Part shown: in pieces, positions 4,112-12,189 of the stretch | Numbering within the stretch: position 1 is the stretch's first letter | How the letters are laid out: every line of letters starts with the position of its first letter | Origin: a virus | Reading direction: 5' to 3' (one strand) | Length of the DNA stretch: 28,544 nt | Virus record (IMG/VR): IMGVR_UViG_3300025162_000148 | Location: 1-28,544 of that record | Position numbers and translations under genes: made by a program | The notes under the pieces: model-generated | What the model saw: the letters and a program-made list of their open reading frames with translations, nothing else | What the model was told of the DNA's origin: nothing | Databases searched by the model: none

Positions 4112-6151
4112 TTATCGATATATAATTCTCCCGCCTTTGCTTACAACAATATCAGGATTTTGTTTGGATTCTACCAAAGCGTTATGCAATATTTCTGGAG
4201 AAGTTAATGCATTGTTATAAATTCTTAATTTTTGAATCCCACCAATAAAACTTGTGTTGAAATTCTGTTCAATTAATAAATTATTTTTTCTATCATCTTG
4301 TATTAAAACATCTGATGCGGTATATGTGAAATCTTTAATAAACAATGGTTTATCAATGTTAAATTTATCACTGGTTTCAATTAACACCCCAATAAATATA
4401 AAATGTTGACCGCAATTGTCTGGAGTTCTAAAAACACTTTTTATTTTATTCCAAACTCCTTGACCACCAACAATACCATCATGATTAGTGTTACCAGATA
4501 AAATACTTATTACAGGGCTTCCATCACTTAAACTACCAAATTCATTAACAACTGGAAGTCCAGATACCCCATAATACATAACACTGTTTTTATATATATA
4601 CTCATATTCCTGTTTATCGACAAATGGGTGTAAACCAAGTGCTCGTAATTGTTCTATGGTTAAGTTGGACATGGGGTATAAATATTCTGTGTCATAAAGA
4701 ACATTTACATCAGTCGTATTACTATAAGGTAGAATTGAAATTTTATTATTTACCGCATTATCATTATCATCAAGATTTTTAAAGAATTCGTCATCAAAAA
4801 TAGATAAATTTACAGTATAATCCCTATTTGACAATACTGATATTGGGTGACTAAATTTGATAAGGTAAGTATTTCCCGTACCACCAGTATAATTAACACG
4901 CATAACAGAATAATCAAAAGTATTACTATCGGCACTTAACACCAAGTCGGTAACGGGAACATTATTTTCTTCAACAACAAAATTACTATTAATATAGCTC
5001 TTGCTCTGACCACTATATATATTATATGTTTGGTAATCGTAATGCCATGAATGTTTAAGTCCAAACGACCCACCACCCCAACTAATCGAATATGGTACGC
5101 CAATTTGTTTTTCTTTTTGATTATTGAATGGATGAAAATAAAACTCAGGAAAGTTATTTATTATCCAAACAGCCCTACCGTTGACATAAAAGATCATTTT
5201 GCCAGTTCTTTGTTTTGCACAATTAATCAACGCAGGGTCTGTAATAATACTACTTGGTGTGAATGCAATGTCGATTACTGTAAAGCCTGTTGCGGTAATG
5301 ATTGTTGGTGATGAATTGGTTATAATAAGTCCATCATTATTAATATATTTGTACGCTATTTTTCTATCTGAAGTTATTTCAAACGAAATTACATTATTTT
5401 TTATATTATCAATTTCAGGTGCTTCAGAATATACTGTAATTTTATCGTCTTCAGGTAATCTAAATGCTTTTTTTGTTTCTTCTTTTCCCATAAGAGCATT
5501 TAAATAATTATTTTCACTGGTTGTTACACCACTCATGGTTGTTAGTCCAGTAATTGTTTCCCCAGAAAAATATGGGTTATATTTATCTTCAGCACGTGCT
5601 CCCATCATATAAAATATGCCGTGTGATTCGGGATGTAGATATAATACAGTTTCAATTGTTATTCCATTATTATATCTTGCTGGAAACAATTCATAATTAT
5701 ATCCATTTAACTTAAAAAACCCTTGTAAATATCCACCATTAAGATCAAAGTAATATTGGTTGGTATAACCACTAGTAATAGCACTAATTGGGAGATAAAC
5801 AGTATTTATGGTAATGCCACTAGTATTTCCAGTTGTGCCACCACTAGTATTTCCAGTTGTGCCACCACTGGTTTCACCACTAATTACATTGTATCCAACC
5901 CTATACATTGAGAATAAGGTGTCATTTGGTGTAAGTGTAATGCCACCCCACATTTTATTTGTTCTGCCGTTATCAAATTCTGTTAATCCAAAATCAATTA
6001 AATTAATATTATCTGAAATCGCCCCACCCCATTTAGTTAGACTGATTGTTGTCAAACCTGAATTATAGTTAATCCATGATTTATCATTGGTTAAATCTAT
6101 TTGGATTGCCAATTCATCCGTAATTATATCGTTTAAGCATTCTAAATTCAT
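4112..6151 (-). CDS. LamG-like virion surface/tail structural protein (679 aa)
   Basis: I start at ATG 6151 (MNLECLNDIITDELAIQIDL), 18 nt after a late-type box, rather than the in-frame TTG at 6160. The protein is rich in Asn, Thr, Gly, Ser and Tyr and almost entirely beta-type. An early domain (about 1-95) is followed by a low-complexity linker built from an 8-residue tandem unit (SGGTTGNT). Long beta-sandwich-like segments follow, including GKMIFYVNGRAVWIINNFPE and, near the end, IQKLRIYNNALTSPEILHN. The last motif is the classic closing strand of LamG / concanavalin-like jelly rolls, which bind sugars. I infer an adhesin or tail/capsid-surface decoration. The exact location in the virion cannot be told from sequence. 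Confidence 0.7.
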   Translation of the reverse strand: MNLECLNDIITDELAIQIDLTNDKSWINYNSGLTTISLTKWGGAISDNINLIDFGLTEFDNGRTNKMWGGITLTPNDTLFSMYRVGYNVISGETSGGTTGNTSGGTTGNTSGITINTVYLPISAITSGYTNQYYFDLNGGYLQGFFKLNGYNYELFPARYNNGITIETVLYLHPESHGIFYMMGARAEDKYNPYFSGETITGLTTMSGVTTSENNYLNALMGKEETKKAFRLPEDDKITVYSEAPEIDNIKNNVISFEITSDRKIAYKYINNDGLIITNSSPTIITATGFTVIDIAFTPSSIITDPALINCAKQRTGKMIFYVNGRAVWIINNFPEFYFHPFNNQKEKQIGVPYSISWGGGSFGLKHSWHYDYQTYNIYSGQSKSYINSNFVVEENNVPVTDLVLSADSNTFDYSVMRVNYTGGTGNTYLIKFSHPISVLSNRDYTVNLSIFDDEFFKNLDDNDNAVNNKISILPYSNTTDVNVLYDTEYLYPMSNLTIEQLRALGLHPFVDKQEYEYIYKNSVMYYGVSGLPVVNEFGSLSDGSPVISILSGNTNHDGIVGGQGVWNKIKSVFRTPDNCGQHFIFIGVLIETSDKFNIDKPLFIKDFTYTASDVLIQDDRKNNLLIEQNFNTSFIGGIQKLRIYNNALTSPEILHNALVESKQNPDIVVSKGGRIIYR
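5817..5864 (-). repeat. 24-bp tandem repeat coding SGGTTGNT
   Basis: Two identical 24-bp units (5817-5840 and 5841-5864), with a partial third, encode the Gly/Thr-rich linker of the structural protein. Because the unit keeps frame, copy number could vary without breaking the gene. Confidence 0.8.
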
Positions 6152-6169
6152 TTTATACAAGAATTTATA

Positions 6170-6177
6170 ATAAATAC
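6170..6177 (-). promoter_or_regulatory. Candidate late-promoter box GTATTTAT
   Basis: GTATTTAT on the minus strand, 18 nt upstream of ATG 6151. It sits back to back with the rightward box at 6202-6209, making a divergent late promoter pair. Confidence 0.5.
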
Positions 6178-6201
6178 TGCAGTACTTTAATTAATAATCC
6201 C

Positions 6202-6209
6202 GTATTTAT
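6202..6209 (+). promoter_or_regulatory. Candidate late-promoter box GTATTTAT
   Basis: GTATTTAT on the plus strand, 30 nt upstream of ATG 6240. It is the only such box ahead of the 6240-9202 gene run. Confidence 0.5.
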
Positions 6210-6239
6210 ATAAAATAATAAAATTAAACGTTTTGTATT

Positions 6240-7619
6240 ATGATTAAAGATAGTAAACAAAGATTGTTTGAGATGATGAATAGGGTGGGTGGAATGCCAA
6301 TAAAAGAAAACGTATTTGAATCACCTATTATTCAAGAATCTGGTGGACTATCTGATTTACCACCCGGGTTTTCAGCAGAAGATTTTGTTCCACTTAAAAC
6401 CGATATTGAATTAACTCCTTGTCGAATTGGTACTAACGAAGAAGTCGAAGTTGTTGATAGAAGCGTGGATGAGGATATGATTGATAAAGTAAAAACTGGG
6501 GAAATAGACCCAATGATATTACAACCAGAATTTAAGAAAAAATTGGCTGCTTATCTTAGGGGCGATAAACAGGGAATTGGCACTGCGGGAAGAATACATT
6601 CGGGAACACTCAAAGACATTATGGTTGATTTAAACAATGTCGTGGATAGGAAAACAGGTGAATATATTGATCCAACAAAATTAACAGGTAAAAATAGAAA
6701 ATATTATAACGTTGAGGATGAAGATATTCCAAATTTTGATTTATATAAATTAAAAAAAATATTAATGACAATACCTAATGAAGAACAATTATTAGGTAAA
6801 AATCAAAAAATGGCTAAAAGTAATTTTTATAATATTTCTTTACCTGCTTTAAAATCACTAATATACCACGAAAATACCGATAAATTTTACGTAATTACTA
6901 CATGTAGTAAGGCAAAAGAATGTATTGCATGGTGTTATGCTCAAATGGGAAATTACGTACAATACGATGCACCAATCAGACTTAAAATGCAAAAGTTGAA
7001 TTATTTGATAAATCATTGGGATGAATGGAAAAATAGAGTAATTGCAAGAATTCAACACGTAAATAAATATAAAAAAAGGGATACTGAAACCGTTGTTAGA
7101 TGGCATGATTCTGGTGATTTCATTTCACCAGATTATTTGGAAATTGCATTTGATATTGCTAGAGCAACTCCAAATGTTTATCATTATGCATATACCAAAG
7201 AAGTTTCAATGGTAAAAGGAGCAAATGTTCCACCTAATTTTGAGTTTAAATTTTCTCTTGAGGGACATGAAAGGAAAGAAATTACTCCCGAAGACCCAAC
7301 AGGTGTTGTTGCCCCAGAAGATTTGTTTAAAGAATTTTGGAAAGAAAAACCAGAAGGTATTGATGATAAAACTTGGAAAGCGAGTGGTATGTGGAATTTC
7401 ACACCTGAAGAAAAAAATATTGTGAGAGACAGAATTGCTCGACATTATGGAATTAAAGACCCAAATCAAATTTTATGGCATGATGATTACATAAAATTAC
7501 CACACGATAGAACTCAAGAACATGAGAGAAAATGGTATGTGATTGGCAAACCGGGGGATACTGATATTCCAGCATCAAGAAAAGATACTATGGGCATTTT
7601 CAATTTATTACACAAATAA
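6240..7619 (+). CDS. GP88-like protein with capsid-signal-like N-terminus (459 aa)
   Basis: The start MIKDSKQRLFEMMNRVGGMP is the shared module; IKE (21-23) and IQE (31-33) follow as candidate prohead-protease sites. The core domain has cysteines at 222, 228 and 232 (C-x5-C-x3-C, in TTCSKAKECIAWCYAQ), then RWHDSGDF (287-294), then HYAYTKE (315-321). This order (Cys cluster next to WCYA, WHDSGDF, YAYTK) resembles the mycobacteriophage gene-product-88 (GP88) family. That family has been likened to iron-sulfur/radical-SAM-type proteins, but its reaction is not known to me. The C-terminal third (about 330-459) is charged, with several His/Asp residues. It leads a rightward operon with the acidic protein and the nucleotidyltransferase. 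If the signal works, this enzyme is packaged and delivered into the host. Confidence 0.75.
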   Translation: MIKDSKQRLFEMMNRVGGMPIKENVFESPIIQESGGLSDLPPGFSAEDFVPLKTDIELTPCRIGTNEEVEVVDRSVDEDMIDKVKTGEIDPMILQPEFKKKLAAYLRGDKQGIGTAGRIHSGTLKDIMVDLNNVVDRKTGEYIDPTKLTGKNRKYYNVEDEDIPNFDLYKLKKILMTIPNEEQLLGKNQKMAKSNFYNISLPALKSLIYHENTDKFYVITTCSKAKECIAWCYAQMGNYVQYDAPIRLKMQKLNYLINHWDEWKNRVIARIQHVNKYKKRDTETVVRWHDSGDFISPDYLEIAFDIARATPNVYHYAYTKEVSMVKGANVPPNFEFKFSLEGHERKEITPEDPTGVVAPEDLFKEFWKEKPEGIDDKTWKASGMWNFTPEEKNIVRDRIARHYGIKDPNQILWHDDYIKLPHDRTQEHERKWYVIGKPGDTDIPASRKDTMGIFNLLHK

Positions 7620-7653
7620 AAATATTAATATATAAAATTAAAAACAATTAATT

Positions 7654-8127
7654 ATGAAAAAAGATAGTAGAACAAGGTTATTCGAAGTCATGGGTAGACT
7701 CGATAAAACATTCAAACCTAGATTGAATGAAGAATTTGAACAGGCTAATCCAGTTGCATTTGCTCAACCAATGGGTGGAGAAGAAACTCCTGAAAAGGAA
7801 GAATTAACTGTTGAGGAAAAATATGAGGAATTGAAAAGCAAGGTTGAGGAATTGTATGCTATGATTCATGGTGAAGAGTCTGAAGAAGAACCAGAGGGTG
7901 AAGAATCTGAAGAAGAACCAGAAGAAGAACTTACCGAAAGAAAAAAATGGAATTTCGAAAAGAAAAAAGGTGAAAAGGATGATGATTCTGAAGAACATGA
8001 AGAAAATGAAACACCAGACGAAGAAAAAAAGGAACATGAAAAAGGTGGTTACGAATTTGGTAAAAAAGAACAAAACGAATCAAAACCCAAAATTCCAGTA
8101 AACAATATTGCAAAAGTAGGTAAATAA
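7654..8127 (+). CDS. Highly acidic core-like protein with capsid-signal-like N-terminus (157 aa)
   Basis: The start MKKDSRTRLFEVMGRLDKTF is the clearest copy of the shared module. LNE at 24-26 is the candidate cleavage tripeptide. The rest is extremely Glu/Lys-rich: a predicted coiled coil at about 50-72 (TVEEKYEELKSKVEELYAMI), then a tandem GEESEEEPE unit twice, then mixed charged sequence with many Glu, Asp and Lys. No catalytic residues. Small acidic proteins that are packaged and cut by the maturation protease are typical of T4-like prohead cores (for example gp67), and I suggest that role by analogy only. It starts 34 nt after the GP88-like gene, without its own promoter box. Confidence 0.75.
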   Translation: MKKDSRTRLFEVMGRLDKTFKPRLNEEFEQANPVAFAQPMGGEETPEKEELTVEEKYEELKSKVEELYAMIHGEESEEEPEGEESEEEPEEELTERKKWNFEKKKGEKDDDSEEHEENETPDEEKKEHEKGGYEFGKKEQNESKPKIPVNNIAKVGK

Positions 8128-8135
8128 TAATTGTA

Positions 8136-8957
8136 ATGGTTGAGAATAAAAAATTACCACGTTCGTGGTCAAGTAGATATTGGTCAAGGAACAACATTTC
8201 CGATACATTAAAGGAAGCAGTTGAGCCTAATAGTGTTGATGTGTCATCAATACAAATGCACGATGATTTAAATCCGCTTATTTGGGACGATAACGAAAAA
8301 TTGAAAACTGAAATTAGAAAAGTATTGTTGTTGAATGCAAAAAGATTTGTTGGGTTTTCGGATATTGAGAATCTTAAGTATAATGACATAATACTTACAG
8401 GAAGTCTTGCCAATTTTAATTATAATGAGAATTCAGATTTAGATGTACACATTATACTTGATTTTAGTCAAATTTCGGAGAATAAAGAATTTGTGGGCGA
8501 TTTTTTAAAACTAAAAAAACAATTGTGGACAGAAAATCTTCCAATTCAAGTAAAGGGACATGATGTAGAAATGTATTTTCAAGATAGCGGAGAACCTCAT
8601 CATTCAACAGGTGTTTATTCATTAATGAAAGATGAGTGGGTTAGAAAACCCACCAAAAAGATTATAAACATTGATACTGCGGATGTTCAATTAAAATCGT
8701 CAGATTTTATGAATGCAATTGATGATTTGGGGTCAAATAAAAACCAGAAAAATTTTTTAACTCGATACGATAAATTAAAAAATAAAGTTAAAAAATATAG
8801 ACAAAGTGGACTTGATAAAAACGGAGAGTTTTCAGTTGAAAATCTTGTGTTTAAAATATTAAGAAATACTGGATATTTAGAAAAAATGATTGAATTGAAA
8901 AATAATTATTTGACTCAAGAATTGAGCATTGACGAAATTTTAAATTCAGAACAATGA
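8136..8957 (+). CDS. Predicted nucleotidyltransferase (273 aa)
   Basis: The segment from G89-S90 to D101-L-D103 (GSLANFNYNENSDLDVHI) is the signature of the polymerase-beta-like nucleotidyltransferase fold: GS on the first strand/helix and a D-x-D metal pair. HDVEMYF (142-148) supplies the third acidic residue. Such enzymes transfer NMP to a protein, RNA or small molecule; the substrate cannot be read here. An N-terminal stretch of about 80 residues (WSSRYWSRNN, then DDLNPLIWDDNEKL) and a helical C-terminal half (RYDKLKNKVKKYRQ) flank the catalytic core. It lacks the shared N-terminal module. It overlaps the next gene by the ATGA sequence, so translation is coupled. Start ATG 8136 follows the acidic gene by 8 nt. 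Confidence 0.8.
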   Translation: MVENKKLPRSWSSRYWSRNNISDTLKEAVEPNSVDVSSIQMHDDLNPLIWDDNEKLKTEIRKVLLLNAKRFVGFSDIENLKYNDIILTGSLANFNYNENSDLDVHIILDFSQISENKEFVGDFLKLKKQLWTENLPIQVKGHDVEMYFQDSGEPHHSTGVYSLMKDEWVRKPTKKIINIDTADVQLKSSDFMNAIDDLGSNKNQKNFLTRYDKLKNKVKKYRQSGLDKNGEFSVENLVFKILRNTGYLEKMIELKNNYLTQELSIDEILNSEQ

Positions 8958-9202
8958 AAAGATTCATAGTAAAAAAAGAACAATTGGTCGAATACTTTGA
9001 AAATAAAAAAACCAATAAAGTTTTCTACGATATATTAGAACGTTTGAACATGAATGTGAGTTTGTTAACAGAAAATGTTTCACATGAAAAAGTCAACCAA
9101 TCTGTTATTGATGATTATCAAAGAAAAAATTTAATTACTCCTAAAGTTTATGAAATGTTGATTAAGAACAAAATAATAAACGAAGATTACAAAATATTGT
9201 AA
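8954..9202 (+). CDS. Small hypothetical protein coupled to the nucleotidyltransferase (82 aa)
   Basis: The ATG at 8954 overlaps the TGA of the nucleotidyltransferase gene (ATGA). The protein is Lys/Asn/Glu-rich and probably all helical (MKRFIVKKEQLVEYFENK, VFYDILERLNMNVSLL, VYEMLIKNKIINEDY). No family recognised. The 1-nt coupling suggests a partner or regulator of the upstream enzyme. The stop codon lies in the loop of a hairpin at 9191-9217. Confidence 0.65.
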   Translation: MKRFIVKKEQLVEYFENKKTNKVFYDILERLNMNVSLLTENVSHEKVNQSVIDDYQRKNLITPKVYEMLIKNKIINEDYKIL

Positions 9203-9217
9203 ATTCAATATTTTTTT
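9191..9217 (+). terminator. AT-rich hairpin terminator
   Basis: AAAATATTG (9191-9199) pairs with CAATATTTT (9206-9214) around a 6-nt loop holding the stop codon, followed by more T. The stem is weak, but position and T tract fit the end of the 6240-9202 operon. Confidence 0.5.
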
Positions 9218-9229
9218 ACTCTTAATTAA

Positions 9230-9237
9230 GTATTTAT
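9230..9237 (+). promoter_or_regulatory. Candidate late-promoter box GTATTTAT
   Basis: GTATTTAT on the plus strand, 43 nt upstream of ATG 9281, the longest leader among the boxes. It restarts transcription right after the 9191-9217 terminator. Confidence 0.5.
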
Positions 9238-9280
9238 AAAAAAATGTAAAGTAAATAATAATATTTTTAAAAATATAAAA

Positions 9281-11599
9281 ATGAAAAATCACACTTCGGA
9301 AGATGCGTTTTATGAGAGAATGAGAAATTTAGCGGAAGTTAATAAAACCTCAATAAAAGAATCACAAAATCGTACACTAGGTACTTTAATTGATTATAAG
9401 AGAGCAACAGATGGTGTTGCTTATGGTATTATCAAAGAAAATCACCACTATTATGTAAAAAAAGGTGGTATTAAAAATGATCCAAATGTTGCAGATTTTG
9501 CATATATTGGTGGATTGGGAAATATAACAAGTTTCCAATATAAATCATTGGCAGAAGCAGATAAACAAAGAAATATGCTGTTTCACACAATCAACGAAGC
9601 AGTTTCGTTGAGACCAAGTAATACTGGTAGCAAAAAAAGAATAAATGAAGACAGAGCAGGTGAAGAAATTGATAATGCAGAAGGAAAACTAGGGGATTTG
9701 GATGCAGCAACTGCTGCTGCCGATAGCGCAGGTGTTCCACTTGCTCCAGACGGTGGTGATGAAGAAATGGCTGCTGGATTACAAGCCGAACCCACAGGTG
9801 AAGAAATGCCAGACATGGGTGGTGAAGAAGTACCTGATATGGGTGATGAAGAAGAATTACCAGAACCAGAGGGTGGTGAAGATATGGGCGGTGAGGAAGT
9901 TCCCGAAGTTCCAGCTGATGATGTTAACAAAGAACTTGAGAAAGGAATTGGCAAAATAACAAATACTATCAGGAAAACCGAATTAGAACCAGCACAAGTT
10001 AAATCATATCTCAAATCATTCATCCAAGCATTCAAAGACAAACTTCCTGAACTTGAGATTGAAGAAAGAAAAGATATTGCTAATTTAATCATCAAAATTG
10101 TTCCGCCTGAAGATATGGAGGATTTGAGTGCAAGTGTTGAAGATACTGACGGAGAAGAGGTTGAGGAAGGAAAATGTTCAGAATGTGGCAGATTTACAGA
10201 ATATGCCAAATCAAGAGGATATAATTCTGCAGAATCACTTATGGAATGTGGTGAAGAAGAAGTAACTAATTTAGTTAGTGGTTATGCAAACGCACATAAC
10301 GATGGAATGAATGATGGTGATGTTGACGGTGTTGCATTGGTAATTAAAATTGTTAACCCTGAAATATTAAATAAACTAAAAGGAGATTATGGTCATAATG
10401 ATTATGCACAAAAATTAGAACCACAAGTTAATGCAATGTCCGAGTCAACCGATGAGGAAAACATTGCAAAATTAAACGAATTGTTCGGTGGTTTAGGTGC
10501 TTTAGGTAGAGCTGCAGGTTCAGCTATTGGCAAAGGTGTTAGTGCTGTTGGTAAAGGCATTGGTAACGCTGCTACAAGTGCTGGACAAGCAGTTGGTGGT
10601 GCGGTTCAAAGAGGTGCACAAGCAGTTGGTAACGCTGCAACAAGTGCTGCACAGGCAGTTGGTCAAGCAAGTCAAAGAGTAGGTCAGGCGGTACAACAAG
10701 GTGCTGAAAAAGTAAGTCAAACATATCACGGTGGTGAGGTTTCTGGTGAAGTAAAAAGGCTAGAAGGACTTGCTAATGATTTGGGTTCACAAGTTGCTGC
10801 ATTAAATACGAGACTAAAAAAAGCTGGACAAGAAGAAGTGAACGTACAAAAATTAATTGCAGGCATCACCAATCAAGTTAGATCAGGTAAAGGAGCTAGT
10901 GTTGCAGGAACAACTGCGGGTGCTGGAATACAAAAAGAAAATACTGACCCAGCATATACCGAAACACAACCATTATATGAAGAAGATGATGATTTAGAAG
11001 GAATTGAAGGTGGTGAAGATATTAAGGACGATGAAAATGGAGAAAATGATAATTTTTTCGCACCTGCTTCACAATCATTAGGTGCTGCTGTTGCTAAACC
11101 AGATGGTGCTCCAACAACAATAAGCGTTACTTCTCAAAATGGAACTAAAGTTGATGTTGGTTTAAATGAAGTGTTTAAACAACTAAGAAGAGCAATGAAC
11201 GAAGCCAAAACAAAGAAACCTTCACAAGGTTTATCAAAAGAAAAGAAATCTGATGTTGTTAAGGCAGCAAAAAAAGGTGAAGACATTGGTAAAAAGGGTA
11301 AGGGTTTTGAAAAAGTAGCAGATAAAGCAGCTAAAGAATATGGTAGTAAAGAAGCTGGTAAAAAAGTAGCTGCTGCTGCAATGTGGAAAAATGTTAAAAG
11401 AGAAGGCAAAGACGAAAAGAAACCACTTAGCGAAAGTGAAGCTAAATTAAGAAAATATATTCGCAGTCGCCTTATGGAAAATGCTGGAACGAAAAAAGCA
11501 ACATTGAATGAAAATCAAAAATCTGCAACATTAAAAAAACTTGATGAAGCAATTGACAAACAATTCCAATTGTATGGTAATAGTTTTAAGAAAAAATAA
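9281..11599 (+). CDS. Large low-complexity prohead-core/virion-like protein (772 aa)
   Basis: The N-terminus MKNHTSEDAFYERMRNLAEV is a diverged form of the shared module, with IKE at 25-27. Residues about 30-105 form a small globular-looking domain (LGTLIDYKRATDGVAYGI, KENHHYYVKK, FAYIGGLGNI). Next is an acidic Gly/Glu/Met/Pro repeat region (about 120-216, units like GGEEVPDMGDEE), then a helical segment. A Cys pair C299-x2-C302 with a further Cys near 324 may bind metal. Residues about 402-480 are an Ala/Gly/Gln amphipathic repeat (AAQAVGQASQRVGQAVQQ). A Lys-rich tail ends in KLDEAIDKQFQLYGNSF. No enzyme motif. Size, charge and repeats suit a prohead core, scaffold or DNA-associated internal protein. 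It has its own promoter box and a strong terminator, so it is a single-gene unit. Confidence 0.7.
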   Translation: MKNHTSEDAFYERMRNLAEVNKTSIKESQNRTLGTLIDYKRATDGVAYGIIKENHHYYVKKGGIKNDPNVADFAYIGGLGNITSFQYKSLAEADKQRNMLFHTINEAVSLRPSNTGSKKRINEDRAGEEIDNAEGKLGDLDAATAAADSAGVPLAPDGGDEEMAAGLQAEPTGEEMPDMGGEEVPDMGDEEELPEPEGGEDMGGEEVPEVPADDVNKELEKGIGKITNTIRKTELEPAQVKSYLKSFIQAFKDKLPELEIEERKDIANLIIKIVPPEDMEDLSASVEDTDGEEVEEGKCSECGRFTEYAKSRGYNSAESLMECGEEEVTNLVSGYANAHNDGMNDGDVDGVALVIKIVNPEILNKLKGDYGHNDYAQKLEPQVNAMSESTDEENIAKLNELFGGLGALGRAAGSAIGKGVSAVGKGIGNAATSAGQAVGGAVQRGAQAVGNAATSAAQAVGQASQRVGQAVQQGAEKVSQTYHGGEVSGEVKRLEGLANDLGSQVAALNTRLKKAGQEEVNVQKLIAGITNQVRSGKGASVAGTTAGAGIQKENTDPAYTETQPLYEEDDDLEGIEGGEDIKDDENGENDNFFAPASQSLGAAVAKPDGAPTTISVTSQNGTKVDVGLNEVFKQLRRAMNEAKTKKPSQGLSKEKKSDVVKAAKKGEDIGKKGKGFEKVADKAAKEYGSKEAGKKVAAAAMWKNVKREGKDEKKPLSESEAKLRKYIRSRLMENAGTKKATLNENQKSATLKKLDEAIDKQFQLYGNSFKKK

Positions 11600-11618
11600 A
11601 CTGAAAATAATTTAACCT

Positions 11619-11645
11619 AAAAGCCACTAAACAGTGGCTTTTTTT
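11619..11645 (+). terminator. Rho-independent terminator
   Basis: AAAAGCCACT (11619-11628) pairs with AGTGGCTTTT (11633-11642) around the 4-nt loop AAAC, and the T run continues to 11645. It ends the 9281-11599 transcription unit. Confidence 0.85.
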
Positions 11646-11653
11646 ATTTCTCT

Positions 11654-11661
11654 GTATTTAT
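11654..11661 (+). promoter_or_regulatory. Candidate late-promoter box GTATTTAT
   Basis: GTATTTAT on the plus strand, immediately after the 11619-11645 terminator and 14 nt before ATG 11676. It rules out the upstream in-frame TTG at 11634, which lies inside the terminator stem. Confidence 0.55.
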
Positions 11662-11675
11662 GGGAAAATCACAAC

Positions 11676-12161
11676 ATGAATTACGATGATAATAAACTAA
11701 AACTCATTTTCATATTGAAAATTGGGTACAATTCGAAAGACGAAGGGCTATATGAATTTATATTTTCATTGGATGAAACCAATATAGATATGGAAGGATG
11801 GTGTTGGGATATTGCACCCGCTTGTGATAATGCTATGCCACCAACCGAAGAATACATAAACGCAGTGATTAACCTAAAAACAAGCTCCTTTGACCTATTC
11901 TGTTTGCATGAAGCTGTTGATAGAGAGTATATGCATGGATATCATACAATTCATGCATTAGCATTTGAGGTTGAGAGAATTAATGATGAAAATTCTGGAT
12001 TTAGTGATTACGAAAAAATGTTTGAAGGAAATAATGATGATTTGCCACTATTGGTTTTTCATTATGGTATGACTTTAACAAAAGTTAAAGACATGTTGAG
12101 TGCCAGAAAGATTATTTTAAAGAATAATGAATTTATTGAGACCTCTTCAATAAAATTTTAG
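11676..12161 (+). CDS. Conserved hypothetical phage protein (161 aa)
   Basis: Start ATG 11676 (MNYDDNKLKLIFILKIGYNS) is set by the promoter box 14 nt upstream. The sequence is well ordered and acidic, with GLYEFIFSLDETNIDMEGW, WDIAPACDNAMPPTEEYI, LFCLHEAVDREYMHGYHTI and FHYGMTLTKVKDMLS. I have the impression of a strongly conserved phage family in this lineage, but I know no function. The HEAVDREYMHGYHTIH segment is rich in His and Glu and could bind metal, although it is not a textbook HExxH. It is monocistronic up to the homing endonuclease gene and lies upstream of TerL. Confidence 0.65.
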   Translation: MNYDDNKLKLIFILKIGYNSKDEGLYEFIFSLDETNIDMEGWCWDIAPACDNAMPPTEEYINAVINLKTSSFDLFCLHEAVDREYMHGYHTIHALAFEVERINDENSGFSDYEKMFEGNNDDLPLLVFHYGMTLTKVKDMLSARKIILKNNEFIETSSIKF

Positions 12162-12185
12162 TAAGTAATAATTTAACTATATTTG
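12157..12185 (+). promoter_or_regulatory. Host-type promoter of a homing endonuclease
   Basis: TATATTTG (12178-12185) fits the Bacteroidota TAnnTTTG -7 box, with an imperfect TTTA (12157-12160) 17 nt upstream. It ends only 4-7 nt before ATG 12190/12193, so the mRNA may be leaderless. Inferred from consensus. Confidence 0.45.
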
Positions 12186-12189
12186 CGAA

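Noticed and set aside
5802-5809. GTATTTAT on the plus strand
   Set aside because: It lies antisense inside the 4112-6151 coding region with no rightward gene after it; its bases are needed for codons, so probably chance.
9583-10209. 208-aa Ser/Pro-rich open frame on the minus strand, and similar frames opposite 7654-8127, 17894-22510 and 4112-6151
   Set aside because: Shadows of repetitive or acidic coding sequence on the other strand; no start context, promoter or protein-like motifs.
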